Below, in pieces: positions 8,474-19,616 of a stretch of 64,000 nucleotides of DNA. The DNA is taken from positions 4,044,344 through 4,108,343 of the forward strand of contig NZ_CP025999.1 in NCBI RefSeq assembly GCF_003086695.1, read 5' to 3'. How positions within the stretch are numbered: position 1 is the first letter of the stretch; the number at the start of each line of letters is the position of its first letter. Both the position numbers and the translations under genes were made by a program. The notes under the pieces are model-generated. The model was not told the origin of the DNA. It made no database searches and saw only the letters and a program-made list of their open reading frames with translations. The stretch comes from Stenotrophomonas sp. SAU14A_NAIMI4_8. GTDB taxonomy: Bacteria; Pseudomonadota; Gammaproteobacteria; Xanthomonadales; Xanthomonadaceae.

Positions 8474-10204
8474 TCAGGCCAGGCGGTGCGCCCCTGCGTA
8501 AGGGGGCGTATCGGGGTAGTCGCCGGCCGCGAAACGCGCCTGCAGCCCCTGCCACCACAGCGGATCGAACAGATGGCGATAGTGCTCGCGCACCGCCGCC
8601 AGTTCCTGCGCGGGCAGCCCCATGAACGGGCCGAAGCGCTCGGGAAAAACGTCACGCGGGCCCACATGGAACCAGGGTTCGTCGGCCATGGCCTCTTCCG
8701 GTGAGCGCGGCTGCGGCCAGGCGCGGAACACGCATTCGCTGACCAGGCACAGTTCGTCGTAGTCATAGAACACCGCGCGCCCATGCCGCGATACACCGAA
8801 GTTCTTCGGCAGCATGTCGCCCGGAAAGATGTTGTTGCGCGCCATGTCGGTGATCGCCTGCGCGTAGTCCAGCACCGCTGCACGCACGGCGTCGCCGCTC
8901 TGTTCGCGCAGGTACAGATTCAATGGCCGGAAACGGCGCTGCACGTAGCACAGCGCAATCTCGATCTCATCGCCATCCACGCGCACGCTCTGCGCGCACT
9001 GCTGCAGCAGCTCATCCAGCAGCGCCGGAGCAAACCGCGCACGCGGGAAACGCAGGTGCCGGTACGGCTGCGCGTCCAGCAGGCGCCCCACCCGGTCCAG
9101 GTTGAACACCAGCGCGTATTTCTCTTCCACCTGCTGCCGCGACATGGCCTTGGGCCAGGCGAAACGGTCGCGTATCAGCTTGAACACCAGCGGGTAGCTG
9201 GGCAGGGTGAACACCGCCATCACCATGCCCGGTGTGCCCTCGGCATGCACCAGCTGCTCGTTGGGATGGTCGCCGAAATGGCGGAAGAACGTACGGTAAC
9301 GCTCGGTCTTACCCTGCTTGGCGCGGCCCAGCACGGTGTACAGCTCATCGATGGGTTTGCCCGGCAGCAGGCTGCGCAGGAACACCACCGCATCGCCCAC
9401 CGTGGCCAGGTCGGCCTGGAAGTAGCTGCGCGATACACCGAACAGGTGGGCGACATCGCGCCGGCGGGTCAGCACGGCGTCGGCACGCAGGCCGCCGGCA
9501 TCGTTCACCAGGGCAATCACGCAGGGCGAGAAACGGTGTTCGCCAAATACACGCCCCACCAGGTACGCGCGGCGCTCGCGGTAGAACACCGTATCGAGCA
9601 GTTCGATGCTGCGTACCGGGGTATCGCCCCAGTGGGCAAGATCGTCCTGCAGGCGAACCGCGATGGCCGCAGCGCAACGCAACTGGTGGGCATACGGCAC
9701 ATCGAAGCGATAGTCGGCCAGCACCCGCTGCAGGGCCTCCACTGGCCGGGTGGCCGAGACCGAGTAGGTGTGGCGGGCCACCGGGTGGGTGATCGCATCG
9801 GAGGGCTCGACGTCGAAGGCGATGAACTCCACCGCCGGATCGACGCCGCGGGTGCCGAACAAACGCCGTGACAGCGTGTTGTAGAAGGTCTTGTACAGCT
9901 CGGCGTCGATCAGCCCCTGCAGCAGGGTGGTGAAGTGCGCGTGCACCTGCAGCCACAGCGCGCGCTCGCCGACGGCCTCGCCGGCCAACCGCCGCAGGGC
10001 ATCCATGCGTTCGGCAATGCACAGGTCGTACAGGGCGATGCGCTCGACCGCGTCCTGGCGTGCGCCGGCCCAGTCGCGCTGCTCGAAGCGGCCACGCGCG
10101 CGCGCCGTGATGGCGGCAAAGCGCGCGTGGTAATCCTCGAAGCCGGCCGCGATGGCCTGGGCAAGGCGCAGGGGCAGTTCCGGCGGGAAGTGGAGGGCGG
10201 CCAT
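8474..10204 (-). CDS. aceK: isocitrate dehydrogenase kinase/phosphatase
   Basis: This 576-residue protein, the size of E. coli AceK (578), reversibly phosphorylates isocitrate dehydrogenase and so sets the split between the TCA cycle and the glyoxylate shunt. The ATP-binding loop AEGTPGMV is at 321-328 with the invariant lysine K342 in VFKLIRDR. The acidic catalytic region includes [14 protein letters not shown] (457-470) and YDYDEL (480-485). No aceA or aceB lies beside it, unlike the enterobacterial operon. The isocitrate dehydrogenase gene 2.8 kb upstream encodes the monomeric enzyme, not the homodimer that E. coli AceK recognises. Identity is firm; which dehydrogenase it acts on is open. 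Confidence 0.96.
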   Translation of the reverse strand: MAALHFPPELPLRLAQAIAAGFEDYHARFAAITARARGRFEQRDWAGARQDAVERIALYDLCIAERMDALRRLAGEAVGERALWLQVHAHFTTLLQGLIDAELYKTFYNTLSRRLFGTRGVDPAVEFIAFDVEPSDAITHPVARHTYSVSATRPVEALQRVLADYRFDVPYAHQLRCAAAIAVRLQDDLAHWGDTPVRSIELLDTVFYRERRAYLVGRVFGEHRFSPCVIALVNDAGGLRADAVLTRRRDVAHLFGVSRSYFQADLATVGDAVVFLRSLLPGKPIDELYTVLGRAKQGKTERYRTFFRHFGDHPNEQLVHAEGTPGMVMAVFTLPSYPLVFKLIRDRFAWPKAMSRQQVEEKYALVFNLDRVGRLLDAQPYRHLRFPRARFAPALLDELLQQCAQSVRVDGDEIEIALCYVQRRFRPLNLYLREQSGDAVRAAVLDYAQAITDMARNNIFPGDMLPKNFGVSRHGRAVFYDYDELCLVSECVFRAWPQPRSPEEAMADEPWFHVGPRDVFPERFGPFMGLPAQELAAVREHYRHLFDPLWWQGLQARFAAGDYPDTPPYAGAHRLA

Positions 10205-10266
10205 GGGTAAACCATACGCCGCCGTGGGGTGGCTTGTGTAGCGTCGAGCGCGGCGGCTGCTTTTCC

Positions 10267-10395
10267 GTAGAGTCGAGCTTGCTCGACTGCCTTTCCGTAG
10301 AGTCGAGCTTGCTCGACTGCCTTGGGTAGAAGCAGTCGAGCAAGCTCGACTCTACGAACGCCCGGTGCGGAGCAGTCGAGCAAGCTCGACTCTAC
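10267..10395. repeat. array of four GTAG REP units
   Basis: Four copies of a 24-base palindrome (GTAGAGTCGAGCTTGCTCGA plus CTGC) lie at 10267-10290 and 10297-10320 in the plus orientation and 10332-10355 and 10372-10395 inverted. A degenerate fifth copy is near 10238. They fill the gap between aceK and the roadblock gene and match the GTAG (SMAG-type) REPs of S. maltophilia. Confidence 0.9.
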
Positions 10396-10416
10396 GAAAG
10401 GCGGTCAGGCGGGCGG

Positions 10417-10776
10417 TCAGATCGCCAGTTCGGCTTCCACGTCCTGCACCTTGCGCCGGGCCAGGGCCAGGTTGCTCTTGGTCCGGTCCAGCACGATGTA
10501 GAAGAACAGGCCCTTCTTGCGCGCCACCGGGCGCATGATGTGGTACGCCTTGCCCAGCGAAATCAGGATGTCTTCAATGCTGTCGTTGAGGTTCAGCGAT
10601 GCGGCGGTCTTCATCTTGGCGCGGATCACTTCGGTGTTGCCGGCGGCCGCCACCTCCATGTCCATGCCCGCGCCGGCCTCGCCCAGCAGCATGCCGCTCT
10701 CGTAATCGACCAGGGCGACGGCCTGCGCGCCGTCAATCCCCATCAGTGCATTCAGCGATTCAGTCAGTCCAGCCAC
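10417..10776 (-). CDS. roadblock/LC7-domain protein A
   Basis: This 119-residue single-domain protein resembles the Roadblock/LC7 superfamily (MglB-like), whose members regulate small Ras-like GTPases. The domain covers nearly the whole chain, with the hydrophobic core segments AVALVDYESGMLLGEA and LFFYIVLDRTKSNLALAR. The start is GTG at 10776, preceded by GGGGAG. It is the last gene of a four-gene minus-strand cassette (315-residue protein, GTPase, roadblock B, roadblock A), 54 bases after roadblock B. I infer that it binds or modulates the GTPase at 11240-11788. The cellular process is unknown. Confidence 0.75.
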   Translation of the reverse strand: MAGLTESLNALMGIDGAQAVALVDYESGMLLGEAGAGMDMEVAAAGNTEVIRAKMKTAASLNLNDSIEDILISLGKAYHIMRPVARKKGLFFYIVLDRTKSNLALARRKVQDVEAELAI

Positions 10777-10830
10777 GTGCGCTCCCCTTCATCTTGTTGG
10801 TTCGAGCCCCTCGTTCCCCTGCGGCCGGGC

Positions 10831-11247
10831 TCACGTTCCGCCGAGTTCGGCCAGGATCTCCCGGCCACATTCCCTGCTCTGCCACAGCACCTGGCCGATC
10901 ACGCTGCGCTGGTTGCACGCGGCCATCAGCAGCAGCGGTGCGCGCCCTTCGGCGGTAATGGTCAGCATCAGCACCTTGCCGCCGGCGGCCTCCAGCATCA
11001 GCGTCTGCAGTTCGCCCAGTACCAGTTCGCGCCCCACCGCGCCGGCCAGCGCCAGCATGGCGCTGGTCATCGCCGCCAGCCGTTCGCCGCGCCCTTCGGC
11101 ACCGGCACTGACCACCGCAAAGCCATCCACGCTGGCCAGCACCACCGCACGCACGCCCTCCACGCGCTGTCGCAGGTCGTGCAACAGCGGTTGCAGGCGC
11201 GCGCGTTGTCGTTCGTCAGGCAGCAGGGCCGGCTGTCCGTCAGCCAT
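10831..11247 (-). CDS. roadblock/LC7-domain protein B
   Basis: This 138-residue protein is a second roadblock/LC7-like protein. It has VRAVVLASVDGFAVVSAG near residue 32 and a conserved central helix MTSAMLALAGAVGRELVLGE. Its ATG at 11247 overlaps the 3' end of the GTPase gene by 8 bases, so the two are probably translationally coupled. Roadblock proteins of this size act as GTPase-activating or scaffold partners in MglA/MglB and in Streptomyces conservons. It differs clearly in sequence from roadblock A, which suggests two distinct roles or a heterodimer. Confidence 0.78.
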   Translation of the reverse strand: MADGQPALLPDERQRARLQPLLHDLRQRVEGVRAVVLASVDGFAVVSAGAEGRGERLAAMTSAMLALAGAVGRELVLGELQTLMLEAAGGKVLMLTITAEGRAPLLLMAACNQRSVIGQVLWQSRECGREILAELGGT

Positions 11248-11788
11248 GCGCGGCCACCAGGGCGTGCGCTTCCATCTCGCTCATCAGTACATCCATCAGC
11301 AGCAGTCCCTGCTCACGATCGCGGGCATCCAGCGGCAGCAGCGGCAACGGTTGCCCGTCCAGCACGGCGCGTGCCGCCCAGTCGTCCAGTACCGCTGCCG
11401 GTGCCAGGTCCAGGTGGGTGACCGCCACCACCAGCGCCAGCGCACCGGCGAAGGGCTGCAGGGCCTGCAGGTAGGTGTCCAGTTCGGTGGTCAGGCCGCT
11501 GCGGCGCGCGTCCAGCAGCAGCACCGCGCCACGCGCGCCCTGCAGCAGGATCGGCCACAGGAAGTCGAAGCGCTGCTGGCCCGGCGTGCCGTACAGGCGC
11601 AGGCGCTCGCCGTTGGGCAGGTCGATGTCGGCGTAGTCCAGGGCCACCGTGGTCGATGCTTTGTCGGCACCGCCGCGATCACTGTTGGCCACATCGGTAT
11701 CGATCACCGCGCCGGCCGCGATGCTGCGCACCAGCGTCGATTTGCCGCTGCCCATGCCGCCCAGCACCACCACCTTGTGTTCACGCAT
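11240..11788 (-). CDS. small Ras-like GTPase (MglA/CvnD-like)
   Basis: This 182-residue protein is a small P-loop GTPase. Walker A is GGMGSGKS (10-17), the switch II region is GTPGQQRF (67-74), and THLD (124-127) stands at the guanine-specificity NKxD position with Asn and Lys replaced. This kind of bacterial GTPase is typically encoded with roadblock proteins, as here. The ATG at 11788 overlaps the preceding 315-residue gene by 8 bases, and its stop overlaps roadblock B by 8 bases, so the three reading frames are coupled. It is likely a molecular switch at the membrane or a polar complex; the output is unknown. Confidence 0.85.
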   Translation of the reverse strand: MREHKVVVLGGMGSGKSTLVRSIAAGAVIDTDVANSDRGGADKASTTVALDYADIDLPNGERLRLYGTPGQQRFDFLWPILLQGARGAVLLLDARRSGLTTELDTYLQALQPFAGALALVVAVTHLDLAPAAVLDDWAARAVLDGQPLPLLPLDARDREQGLLLMDVLMSEMEAHALVAAHG

Positions 11789-12728
11789 GGCGCTCGTTCC
11801 CGCGCAGGCTGCGCCACAGACGGGCCAGCAGGCCAGGGTCGGGGCTGCTGCCGCGCAGCGGCGTGGCCGTGGGTGTGGCAGAACCCTGCAACTGGGCGTA
11901 GCCGCACAGGTAGGCCGCATGCACGAAGTCACGCACGGCCGCGGCGGGAAGCTCCAGCAGCATCGCGCACTCATCCACCGTGCTGGCGCGCTTGAGCAGC
12001 AGCGAGCACAGACGGAAGGCATCGTGATCGTGGCCCAGCACGCGGAAATCCGGCCAGCGCAGCAGCTTCACCGTGGCCCCGCGCAGGCGCTCGTCCAGTG
12101 CCTGCCAGTGGCGGCTGCGCTGCGCCCATTGCCACAGCAGCGGGCGCAGCGGCTGGCGCGGCCGCGTACCGGCCAGCGCCTGCAGCTGCACGGCCGTGAC
12201 CGCGTCCAGCTGCAGGTGTTCGAATCCGTCGGCCAGGCGCTCCACGAGGTGCGCGGCCGGCTCCTGCAGCAGCACGGCCTGGTCCTGTTCGATATCCATC
12301 AGCAGCAGCGGCTGGCCCTCCAGGGCCAGCAGCAACTGGCCCTGGCGCAACGGCAAACGCTCGCGCAGCAGGCGGGTGATGGCATGGGCGCCGTCGGCCA
12401 GGCGTACCGGTGTGGACGGCGGCGCGGCCTGCATGCCACGCAGTGCATGGCCGATGGCGCCGTCGTCCAGCACATCCTGGCCACCATCGCCGCGGCGCAG
12501 CTGCCCACCGATGTCTTCTATCCAGCACTGCAGGCGGGGCCGCTGCTGGCGCATGCGCAGTGCCGCATTGCGCAGGGCCGGCGTATCGCGGATCACCAGC
12601 AGATCGCAGTCATCCAGATCCTGGCTGCGGCGGATCTGCCCGTCGGGCAATGCCGAGGCCACGCGCAGGCGCTGCAGCAGTGCCTGCTCGCCCTGGATAT
12701 CGGTTCCCACCACCAGCACGCGTGCCAT
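11781..12728 (-). CDS. uncharacterised first protein of GTPase cassette
   Basis: I do not recognise a named family in this 315-residue protein. The N-terminus (ARVLVVGTDIQGEQALLQRL) has a receiver-like or Rossmann-like look but lacks a clear phospho-acceptor. The middle is leucine- and arginine-rich. The part around residues 225-290 (FRLCSLLLKRASTVDECAML, then AVRDFVHAAYLCGY) resembles a winged-helix or DUF4388-type end domain. It is the promoter-proximal gene of the four-gene cassette and overlaps the GTPase by 8 bases. By position it could be the sensor or effector that the GTPase switch acts with. The ATG at 12728 is preceded by GGGGAA. Confidence 0.7.
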   Translation of the reverse strand: MARVLVVGTDIQGEQALLQRLRVASALPDGQIRRSQDLDDCDLLVIRDTPALRNAALRMRQQRPRLQCWIEDIGGQLRRGDGGQDVLDDGAIGHALRGMQAAPPSTPVRLADGAHAITRLLRERLPLRQGQLLLALEGQPLLLMDIEQDQAVLLQEPAAHLVERLADGFEHLQLDAVTAVQLQALAGTRPRQPLRPLLWQWAQRSRHWQALDERLRGATVKLLRWPDFRVLGHDHDAFRLCSLLLKRASTVDECAMLLELPAAAVRDFVHAAYLCGYAQLQGSATPTATPLRGSSPDPGLLARLWRSLRGNERHA

Positions 12729-12905
12729 CCGAGTTCCCCGGGCAACCGCCTCCCCGGCGGTTTCGCAGGCCAAGGCTAGGACAAGTGAGACACGGCGGGC
12801 CGTGACCCATTGCTCAGATTGCAGCGGGTGGTGAAAGGGCACACAGCGGTTCTGCGACGGCCATCGGGGGCAAGTTTCATGCCGTGTTGACGGCGTTGGG
12901 GGAAG

Positions 12906-12943
12906 GGTTCGGAGCCGTCTGCTTCGCAGCGGGATCCGACCCC
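12906..12943. repeat. degenerate GGGGTC-type palindrome
   Basis: The right half GGGATCCGACCCC (12931-12943) matches the family seen at 17849, 27325, 46606, 48412, 48474 and 51538; the left half is eroded. It lies between the cassette and icd. Confidence 0.45.
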
Positions 12944-12965
12944 GGGCACCAACCCCTGGCCCCAG

Positions 12966-12999
12966 CAAAAAGAAACCCGCGCCGGAGCGCGGGTTTCTT
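12966..12999 (-). terminator. rho-independent terminator of icd
   Basis: AAACCCGCGC pairs with GCGCGGGTTT around a CGGA loop. On the minus strand the hairpin is followed by a T-rich run. It lies just beyond the icd stop at 13023. Confidence 0.88.
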
Positions 13000-13022
13000 C
13001 TTCACAACCAGGCGGCGATGGA

Positions 13023-15567
<2,545 letters not shown>

Positions 15568-15595
15568 AAAAAAGACGCAGCCTCGCGGCTGCGTC
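15568..15595 (-). terminator. terminator of the lipoprotein gene
   Basis: GACGCAGCC (15574-15582) pairs with GGCTGCGTC (15587-15595) around TCGC. The minus-strand transcript then runs into six U residues. It lies 36 bases past the stop at 15631. Confidence 0.88.
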
Positions 15596-15630
15596 CATCG
15601 TGAGTCCAACCGGGAGAGAGTCGGCGGGAC

Positions 15631-16140
15631 TTACTTGACCTCGAACTCCTGCGGCGTTCCGGCCGCCTTACCATCAACCATGACTTCGGCGCGGTACTTG
15701 CCGGCCGGCCAGCCATTGGCATTCTTGAACGTGATGTTGGTGGTCTCGGCGCCGCTGGTGTTCAGCGTGGCGCTCTGTTCACCGGCCACCTGGCCGTCCT
15801 GGAAGGTCAGCTTGGCGCCGACGTTGACGTTGCTGGCCGCGCCATCGGTCTTCACCGAAACGACGACATCATCCTTCGGTGCAAACAGGGCGGCCGTGGC
15901 GACGGACTTGTCCGCAGCCGCGCTCTTGCCCACGGTGACCGAGGACACGGCCACGGCGCTTGCGGCGGCCATCGGCGGCGGCGCGCCGGTCATCGGCGCC
16001 GGTGCCGGCTCGGCCGGGGCAGTGGCTGCCGGGGCGGCATTGGTATCGGTGGATTCTTCTTTCTTCTTGCAGCCCACCAGGGCGACACTGCCCAGCAGGG
16101 CGGCCAGCAGGGCGTTCTGAAGCGGCGTGGTCTTGATCAT
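15631..16140 (-). CDS. putative lipoprotein, unknown function
   Basis: This 169-residue protein has an N-terminal signal with lipobox LVGC and lipidated cysteine C24, followed by a KKKEES charged patch and a proline/alanine-rich linker to about residue 60. The C-terminal part (about 75-169) is a compact beta-rich domain ending GKAAGTPQEFEVK. I recognise no named family. It is probably an envelope lipoprotein. It lies 57 bases downstream of the LysM gene on the same strand and may be co-transcribed with it. A good terminator follows. Confidence 0.72.
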   Translation of the reverse strand: MIKTTPLQNALLAALLGSVALVGCKKKEESTDTNAAPAATAPAEPAPAPMTGAPPPMAAASAVAVSSVTVGKSAAADKSVATAALFAPKDDVVVSVKTDGAASNVNVGAKLTFQDGQVAGEQSATLNTSGAETTNITFKNANGWPAGKYRAEVMVDGKAAGTPQEFEVK

Positions 16141-16197
16141 TCGTGGTTTCTCCCAGGCATGTTCGGATAGCGATCGTGGGCCGGTTACGGGTCCGGC

Positions 16198-16491
16198 TTA
16201 CTTCGGCGGCAGCTTCAGGGTCTGGCCCGGGAAGATCTTGTCCGGGTCGTCAAGCACATCGCGGTTGGCCTCGAAGATCTTCTTCCAGGCATTGGCATCG
16301 CCCAGGTGCTGCTTGGCGATCTTCGACAGCGAATCTCCCTTCTGCACGGTGTAGGTGCCGCCACTGACAACCTCAGCGGTACTGTCCACCGATGCGCTCA
16401 CGCCGGAAAAGTCCGCCTTGGGAACCTGTTGCGCGGTACTGTCGACGCTGGCGCTTACGCCGGAGAAATCGGCCTTCTTCTCGGTACTCAT
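16198..16491 (-). CDS. small LysM-domain protein
   Basis: This 97-residue protein ends in one LysM domain (YTVQKGDSLSKIAKQHLGDA, about residues 47-96), which binds peptidoglycan or related glycans. The N-terminal part is a direct repeat: KADFSGVSASVDSTA occurs at about residues 6-20 and again at 25-39. No signal peptide is visible, as in cytoplasmic or non-classically localised YgaU/LysM proteins. The ATG at 16491 has a GGGAG upstream. Residues 1-40 look like a recently duplicated low-complexity leader. Confidence 0.85.
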   Translation of the reverse strand: MSTEKKADFSGVSASVDSTAQQVPKADFSGVSASVDSTAEVVSGGTYTVQKGDSLSKIAKQHLGDANAWKKIFEANRDVLDDPDKIFPGQTLKLPPK

Positions 16492-16619
16492 CCACACACT
16501 CCCGTCTGCATGACTACGTGGTATGCACGGTGCCATGGCGGTTGTTAAATGGGGATGGTGCAGATGTGAAGCCGCCCCCCGGGGCGGCTGAACAATCGGG
16601 GTGGCCGATGGCCGCTGCG

Positions 16620-16686
16620 CTCGCCGGGCGTGAACCGGCGCTACCGCCGGCCATCCCCCGCGGTAGCGCCGGGCCATGCCCGGCGG
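16620..16686. repeat. inverted pair of GTAG REPs
   Basis: GTAGCGCCGGGCCATGCCCG and its stem lie at 16663-16686. A facing copy (complement of GTAGCGCCGGTTCACGCCCG) lies at about 16620-16644. The pair sits between queF and the LysM gene. The same forward unit recurs at 51497-51520. Confidence 0.75.
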
Positions 16687-16689
16687 CGC

Positions 16690-17517
16690 TTATTGGCGCA
16701 GTTCGCGGTAGGTCGCAGCGGGGGCTGCGATGCCGGGGCTGGCACGCCAGGGATTGATGTCCAGGCCACCGCGGCGGGTGTAGCGCGCTTCCACTTCCAG
16801 CCACTGCGGCTGGCAGCGTGCGGACACCTCGCTGAAGATGCGCTCGACGCACTGCTCGTGGAACTCGGCGTGCTCGCGGTAGCTGACCAGATAACGCAGC
16901 AGGCCAGCACGATCGATCTTCGGGCCGCGGTAGCGCAGGCTGACCGTGGCCCAATCCGGCTGGCCGGTCACCGGGCAGTTGGATTTCAGCAAGGCCGACA
17001 CCAGGGTCTCTTCCACCACGTTGCCCGCGTCGGCAGCCAGATAATTGGCCTGCGGCGGGCCATAGCAGTCGATCTCCACCTCCAGCCCGTCGATGGACTC
17101 ACCCAGCGGCGCTTCGCGCAGCGCCGGCAGACCGAATTCCACCTGCACCGGCGCACCGGCACAGGCCGACAGGTCGGCGGCCAGGCGCTCGCGCAGGGCT
17201 TCGGCACTGTCGATACGGGTGCTGTTGAGGGAGTTCAGGTACAGCTTGAACGACTTCGATTCGATCAGCCGCGGCGAGGTGCACGGCACCTGCACGGTGG
17301 CCACGGCCACCTGCGGCTTGCCACGCGGGTCGAGCCAGCTCAGTTCGAAGGCGTGCCAGCGGTCATGGCCGACGAACGGCAGCGCGGCATCATCGAGGCC
17401 GATTTCCGAACGGGCGCCGATGCGCGGGATGGGAAACAGCAGGCCGGGATCGTACTGCGACGGGTAACTGACCTCGCGACCGAGGCTGGAGTCCTGGGGG
17501 GTGTTCATGGGCGTCAT
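16690..17517 (-). CDS. queF: NADPH-dependent preQ0 reductase
   Basis: This 275-residue enzyme reduces 7-cyano-7-deazaguanine (preQ0) to preQ1 in queuosine tRNA modification. It is the long two-domain QueF type. The substrate and cofactor motif ESKSFKLY is at 86-93, the nucleophile is C181 in [11 protein letters not shown], and D188 is the proton donor. The ATG at 17517 or a second ATG at 17508 (MNTPQD) could be the start. The gene stands alone beside a REP pair and a repeat-rich spacer. Queuosine modifies GUN-anticodon tRNAs. Confidence 0.96.
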   Translation of the reverse strand: MTPMNTPQDSSLGREVSYPSQYDPGLLFPIPRIGARSEIGLDDAALPFVGHDRWHAFELSWLDPRGKPQVAVATVQVPCTSPRLIESKSFKLYLNSLNSTRIDSAEALRERLAADLSACAGAPVQVEFGLPALREAPLGESIDGLEVEIDCYGPPQANYLAADAGNVVEETLVSALLKSNCPVTGQPDWATVSLRYRGPKIDRAGLLRYLVSYREHAEFHEQCVERIFSEVSARCQPQWLEVEARYTRRGGLDINPWRASPGIAAPAATYRELRQ

Positions 17518-17616
17518 TGTATCGCGCGCAGGGCGGGCCTTCGGCCGGGTCGGCCAACGGCGGAGCCCCTCCGTGGTGGGGGTGTTGGTTGGTCGCGGAA
17601 GGCGGTCTATCGGCTT

Positions 17617-17733
17617 GGCCGGGTGGGCAGGCGGGTCGGGGGACGCCGTAAACCCGTCCTTGGGGGCTTGGCCGCGGCATCCATGCCGCGGACACCCCCG
17701 CCCCGCCTGCCCACCCGGCCCCTGACAGTTTCC
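17617..17733 (+). repeat. 117-bp structured palindromic element, copy 1
   Basis: The outer arms at 17617-17642 and 17695-17720 pair at 25 of 26 positions. The core at 17643-17694 begins ACGCCGTAAA and contains two hairpins, one capped by CATCCATG with stem CCGCGG/CCGCGG. GACAGTTTCC follows the right arm at 17724-17733. Compared with the other two copies, stems vary but remain paired. Function is unknown; it could be a structured RNA or a REP-like mobile unit. Confidence 0.8.
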
Positions 17734-17848
17734 TGCGCGCGGCCGCCACCACGGGAAAGATCAGGAAAATCAAATTCAAAAGCCCATGCTTCGGACGTTC
17801 ATGACGTCCGCCGAGTCGACCAAGGTCGACACCTACCAGAGCAGCGTT

Positions 17849-17887
17849 GGGGTCAGAGCCCGTTGCGAAGCAACGGGATCCGACCCC
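17849..17887. repeat. GGGGTC...GACCCC palindrome
   Basis: GGGGTCAGAGCCCGTTGC and GCAACGGGATCCGACCCC form a long imperfect hairpin. It is one of seven family members in this window. Confidence 0.8.
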
Positions 17888-17907
17888 GTGCCGTTCCGAC
17901 AGTTGCG

Positions 17908-18024
17908 GGAAACTGTCGGGGGCGGGGTGGTGTGGGCTTGCAGGACCGCAGGCGCCATGGATGGCGCCTACGAGCCTCCATGGATGGATTTACGGCGTGT
18001 CCTGCAAGCCCACACCGCCCCGCC
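17908..18024 (-). repeat. 117-bp structured palindromic element, copy 2 (inverted)
   Basis: This copy is on the minus strand. The arms at 18000-18024 and 17921-17945 pair at 24 of 25 positions. The core (17946-17999) reads ACGCCGTAAATCC... on the minus strand, with hairpin stems AGGCGC/GCGCCT around CATCCATG. The GACAGTTTCC tag is at 17908-17917. The total length equals that of copies 1 and 3. Confidence 0.8.
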
Positions 18025-18053
18025 CCGCCCAACCCACAGTAAACCAGCCCCGC

Positions 18054-18102
18054 TTTTGACGTTGACGTTGACGTTAGCGGGTGCAGGGCTGCAAGCCCTG
18101 CC
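18054..18102. repeat. GACGTT hexamers plus GCAGGGCT palindrome
   Basis: TTTTGACGTTGACGTTGACG runs into TTAGCGGGTGCAGGGCTGCA and AGCCCTGCC. The same block lies at 35901-35955. Both copies sit just after the stop of a minus-strand gene (18111 and 35963), so a 3'-end role is possible. Confidence 0.7.
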
Positions 18103-18110
18103 GGTAACCC

Positions 18111-19430
18111 TCACCCCGCCGGGGTGCCGGCGCCGTGCAGATAATCCAGGCTGACCTGCAGCAACGCGCGCAGGCCAACATCCAGCGCCTTCTCATCCAA
18201 CAGGAACTTCGGCGAATGGTTCGCCGGCGCCGTCGCCGGGTCGATGCCCACGCTGGTGGAACCGACGAAGAAGAACATGCCCGGCACTTCCTTGGCGTAC
18301 AGCGAGAAATCCTCCGCGCCCATCTGCAGCGGCGGCTCATAGACGTTGTCCTTGCCCACTACCGCCTGCAGGCTCGGCAGCATCTTCGCGGTCAGCGCCG
18401 GGTCGTTCACCGTGGCCGGGTTGCCCTCGGCCTCGTAGATCTCGGTCACCGCCTTGGCCCCGTGCGCCGCGGCCGTGTGCTCGGCCACGTTGCGCAGATC
18501 GGCGAAGATCTGCTGGCGCATGCCCTCATCGAAGGTGCGGATGGTGCCGACCATCTCCACTTCGTCGGGAATGATGTTGTAGCGGATGCCGCCGTTGATC
18601 GCACCGAAGGTCAGCACCGCCGGCTGCTTGGACAGATTGGTGCGGCGGCTGACGATGGTCTGCGCGGTGCCGACCAGATCGGCGGTGGCCACGATCGGGT
18701 CCACCCCGTTCCACGGTGCCGAACCATGCGTCTGGCGACCGATCACCTTGATCCCGAAGCGATCGGAAGCGGCCATCAACGGGCCGCCACGCACCGCGAT
18801 CTGCCCGGCCTGCACGCTGGAGAATACGTGCAGACCAAACACGGCCTCGGGCTTGAAGTCGGCGAACAGGCCTTCCTTCAGCATCAGCGCGGCACCACCC
18901 TCTTCCGGCGGCGGCGCACCTTCTTCGGACGGCTGGAAGATCAGCATCACCTGGCCTGGCAGGTCCTTCTTCATCGCCACCAAGGCCTCGGCCACGCCCA
19001 GCAGGGTGGCGGTGTGCGCATCATGGCCACAGGCGTGCATCACCCCCACGGTCTGCCCGCGGTATTGCGCCGTAGCCTTGGAGGCGAACGGCAGGCCGGT
19101 CTGTTCGGTTACCGGCAACGCGTCCATGTCCGCGCGCAGGGCGATCTTCGGGCCCGGCTTGCCGCCTTCGATGATCGCCACCACGCCGTGGTGGGCAATG
19201 CCGGTCTTCGGCTTCAGGCCCATCGCGCGCAGGCGCTTGGCCACCTCGGCCGAGGTGCGCGCTTCGCGGTTGGACAGTTCCGGGTGCTGGTGGAAGTCGC
19301 GGCGCCATTCCACCACCTGCGCCTGCAGGCGCTGCGCGGCAGCGGTCACCTCCGGGCGCTCGGCCACGTCGGCATGGGCAAGGGCCGGCACAGCCAGCAG
19401 CAGGGCGGACAGCAGCAGGGAACGGCGCAT
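18111..19430 (-). CDS. exported M20-family amidohydrolase/carboxypeptidase
   Basis: This 439-residue metallohydrolase is of the M20D amidohydrolase type (hippurate hydrolase/IAA-amino-acid hydrolase-like), which cleaves N-acyl amino acids. A signal peptide (MRRSLLLSALLLAVPALAHA, residues 1-20) sends it to the periplasm. The metal-binding motifs HACGHDAHTA (about 135-144) and QPSEEG (about 172-177) are visible, as is RRDFHQHPEL near the N-terminus. The ATG at 19430 is chosen for the signal peptide over an upstream in-frame ATG at 19526. It is divergent from smeI by 186 bases. The natural substrate is not shown by the sequence. Confidence 0.92.
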   Translation of the reverse strand: MRRSLLLSALLLAVPALAHADVAERPEVTAAAQRLQAQVVEWRRDFHQHPELSNREARTSAEVAKRLRAMGLKPKTGIAHHGVVAIIEGGKPGPKIALRADMDALPVTEQTGLPFASKATAQYRGQTVGVMHACGHDAHTATLLGVAEALVAMKKDLPGQVMLIFQPSEEGAPPPEEGGAALMLKEGLFADFKPEAVFGLHVFSSVQAGQIAVRGGPLMAASDRFGIKVIGRQTHGSAPWNGVDPIVATADLVGTAQTIVSRRTNLSKQPAVLTFGAINGGIRYNIIPDEVEMVGTIRTFDEGMRQQIFADLRNVAEHTAAAHGAKAVTEIYEAEGNPATVNDPALTAKMLPSLQAVVGKDNVYEPPLQMGAEDFSLYAKEVPGMFFFVGSTSVGIDPATAPANHSPKFLLDEKALDVGLRALLQVSLDYLHGAGTPAG

Positions 19431-19616
19431 CACGGGCTCCACGGAAGGGGTCTGCACCTGAATGTAGGGCAAGGCTGCCGCTACGGGAACCTCTTTCGCC
19501 ACGCCGGGTCTGAGCGCCCGTCCCATCCGTCATGCAGGAAATGGCATGGGTCACAGGTATGCTTTGCGCATTGCCAACCGGGGCGCCGCCCCGTCCAGCC
19601 TTCTTGGAGTCCTTGA

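Larger units (their letters stand above)
17518..18110. other. repeat-filled spacer, module copy 1
   Basis: This 593-base gap has no supported gene. In order it holds a GCCAACGGCG...CCCCTCCGTGGTGGG block, structured element 1 (17617-17733), a GTCGACCAAGGTCGACACCT palindrome near 17816-17840, a GGGGTC palindrome (17849-17887), structured element 2 in reverse (17908-18024), and a (GACGTT)3 plus GCAGGGCT palindrome end block (18054-18102). The same blocks recur, partly in the same order, at 35437-35962. Confidence 0.75.
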
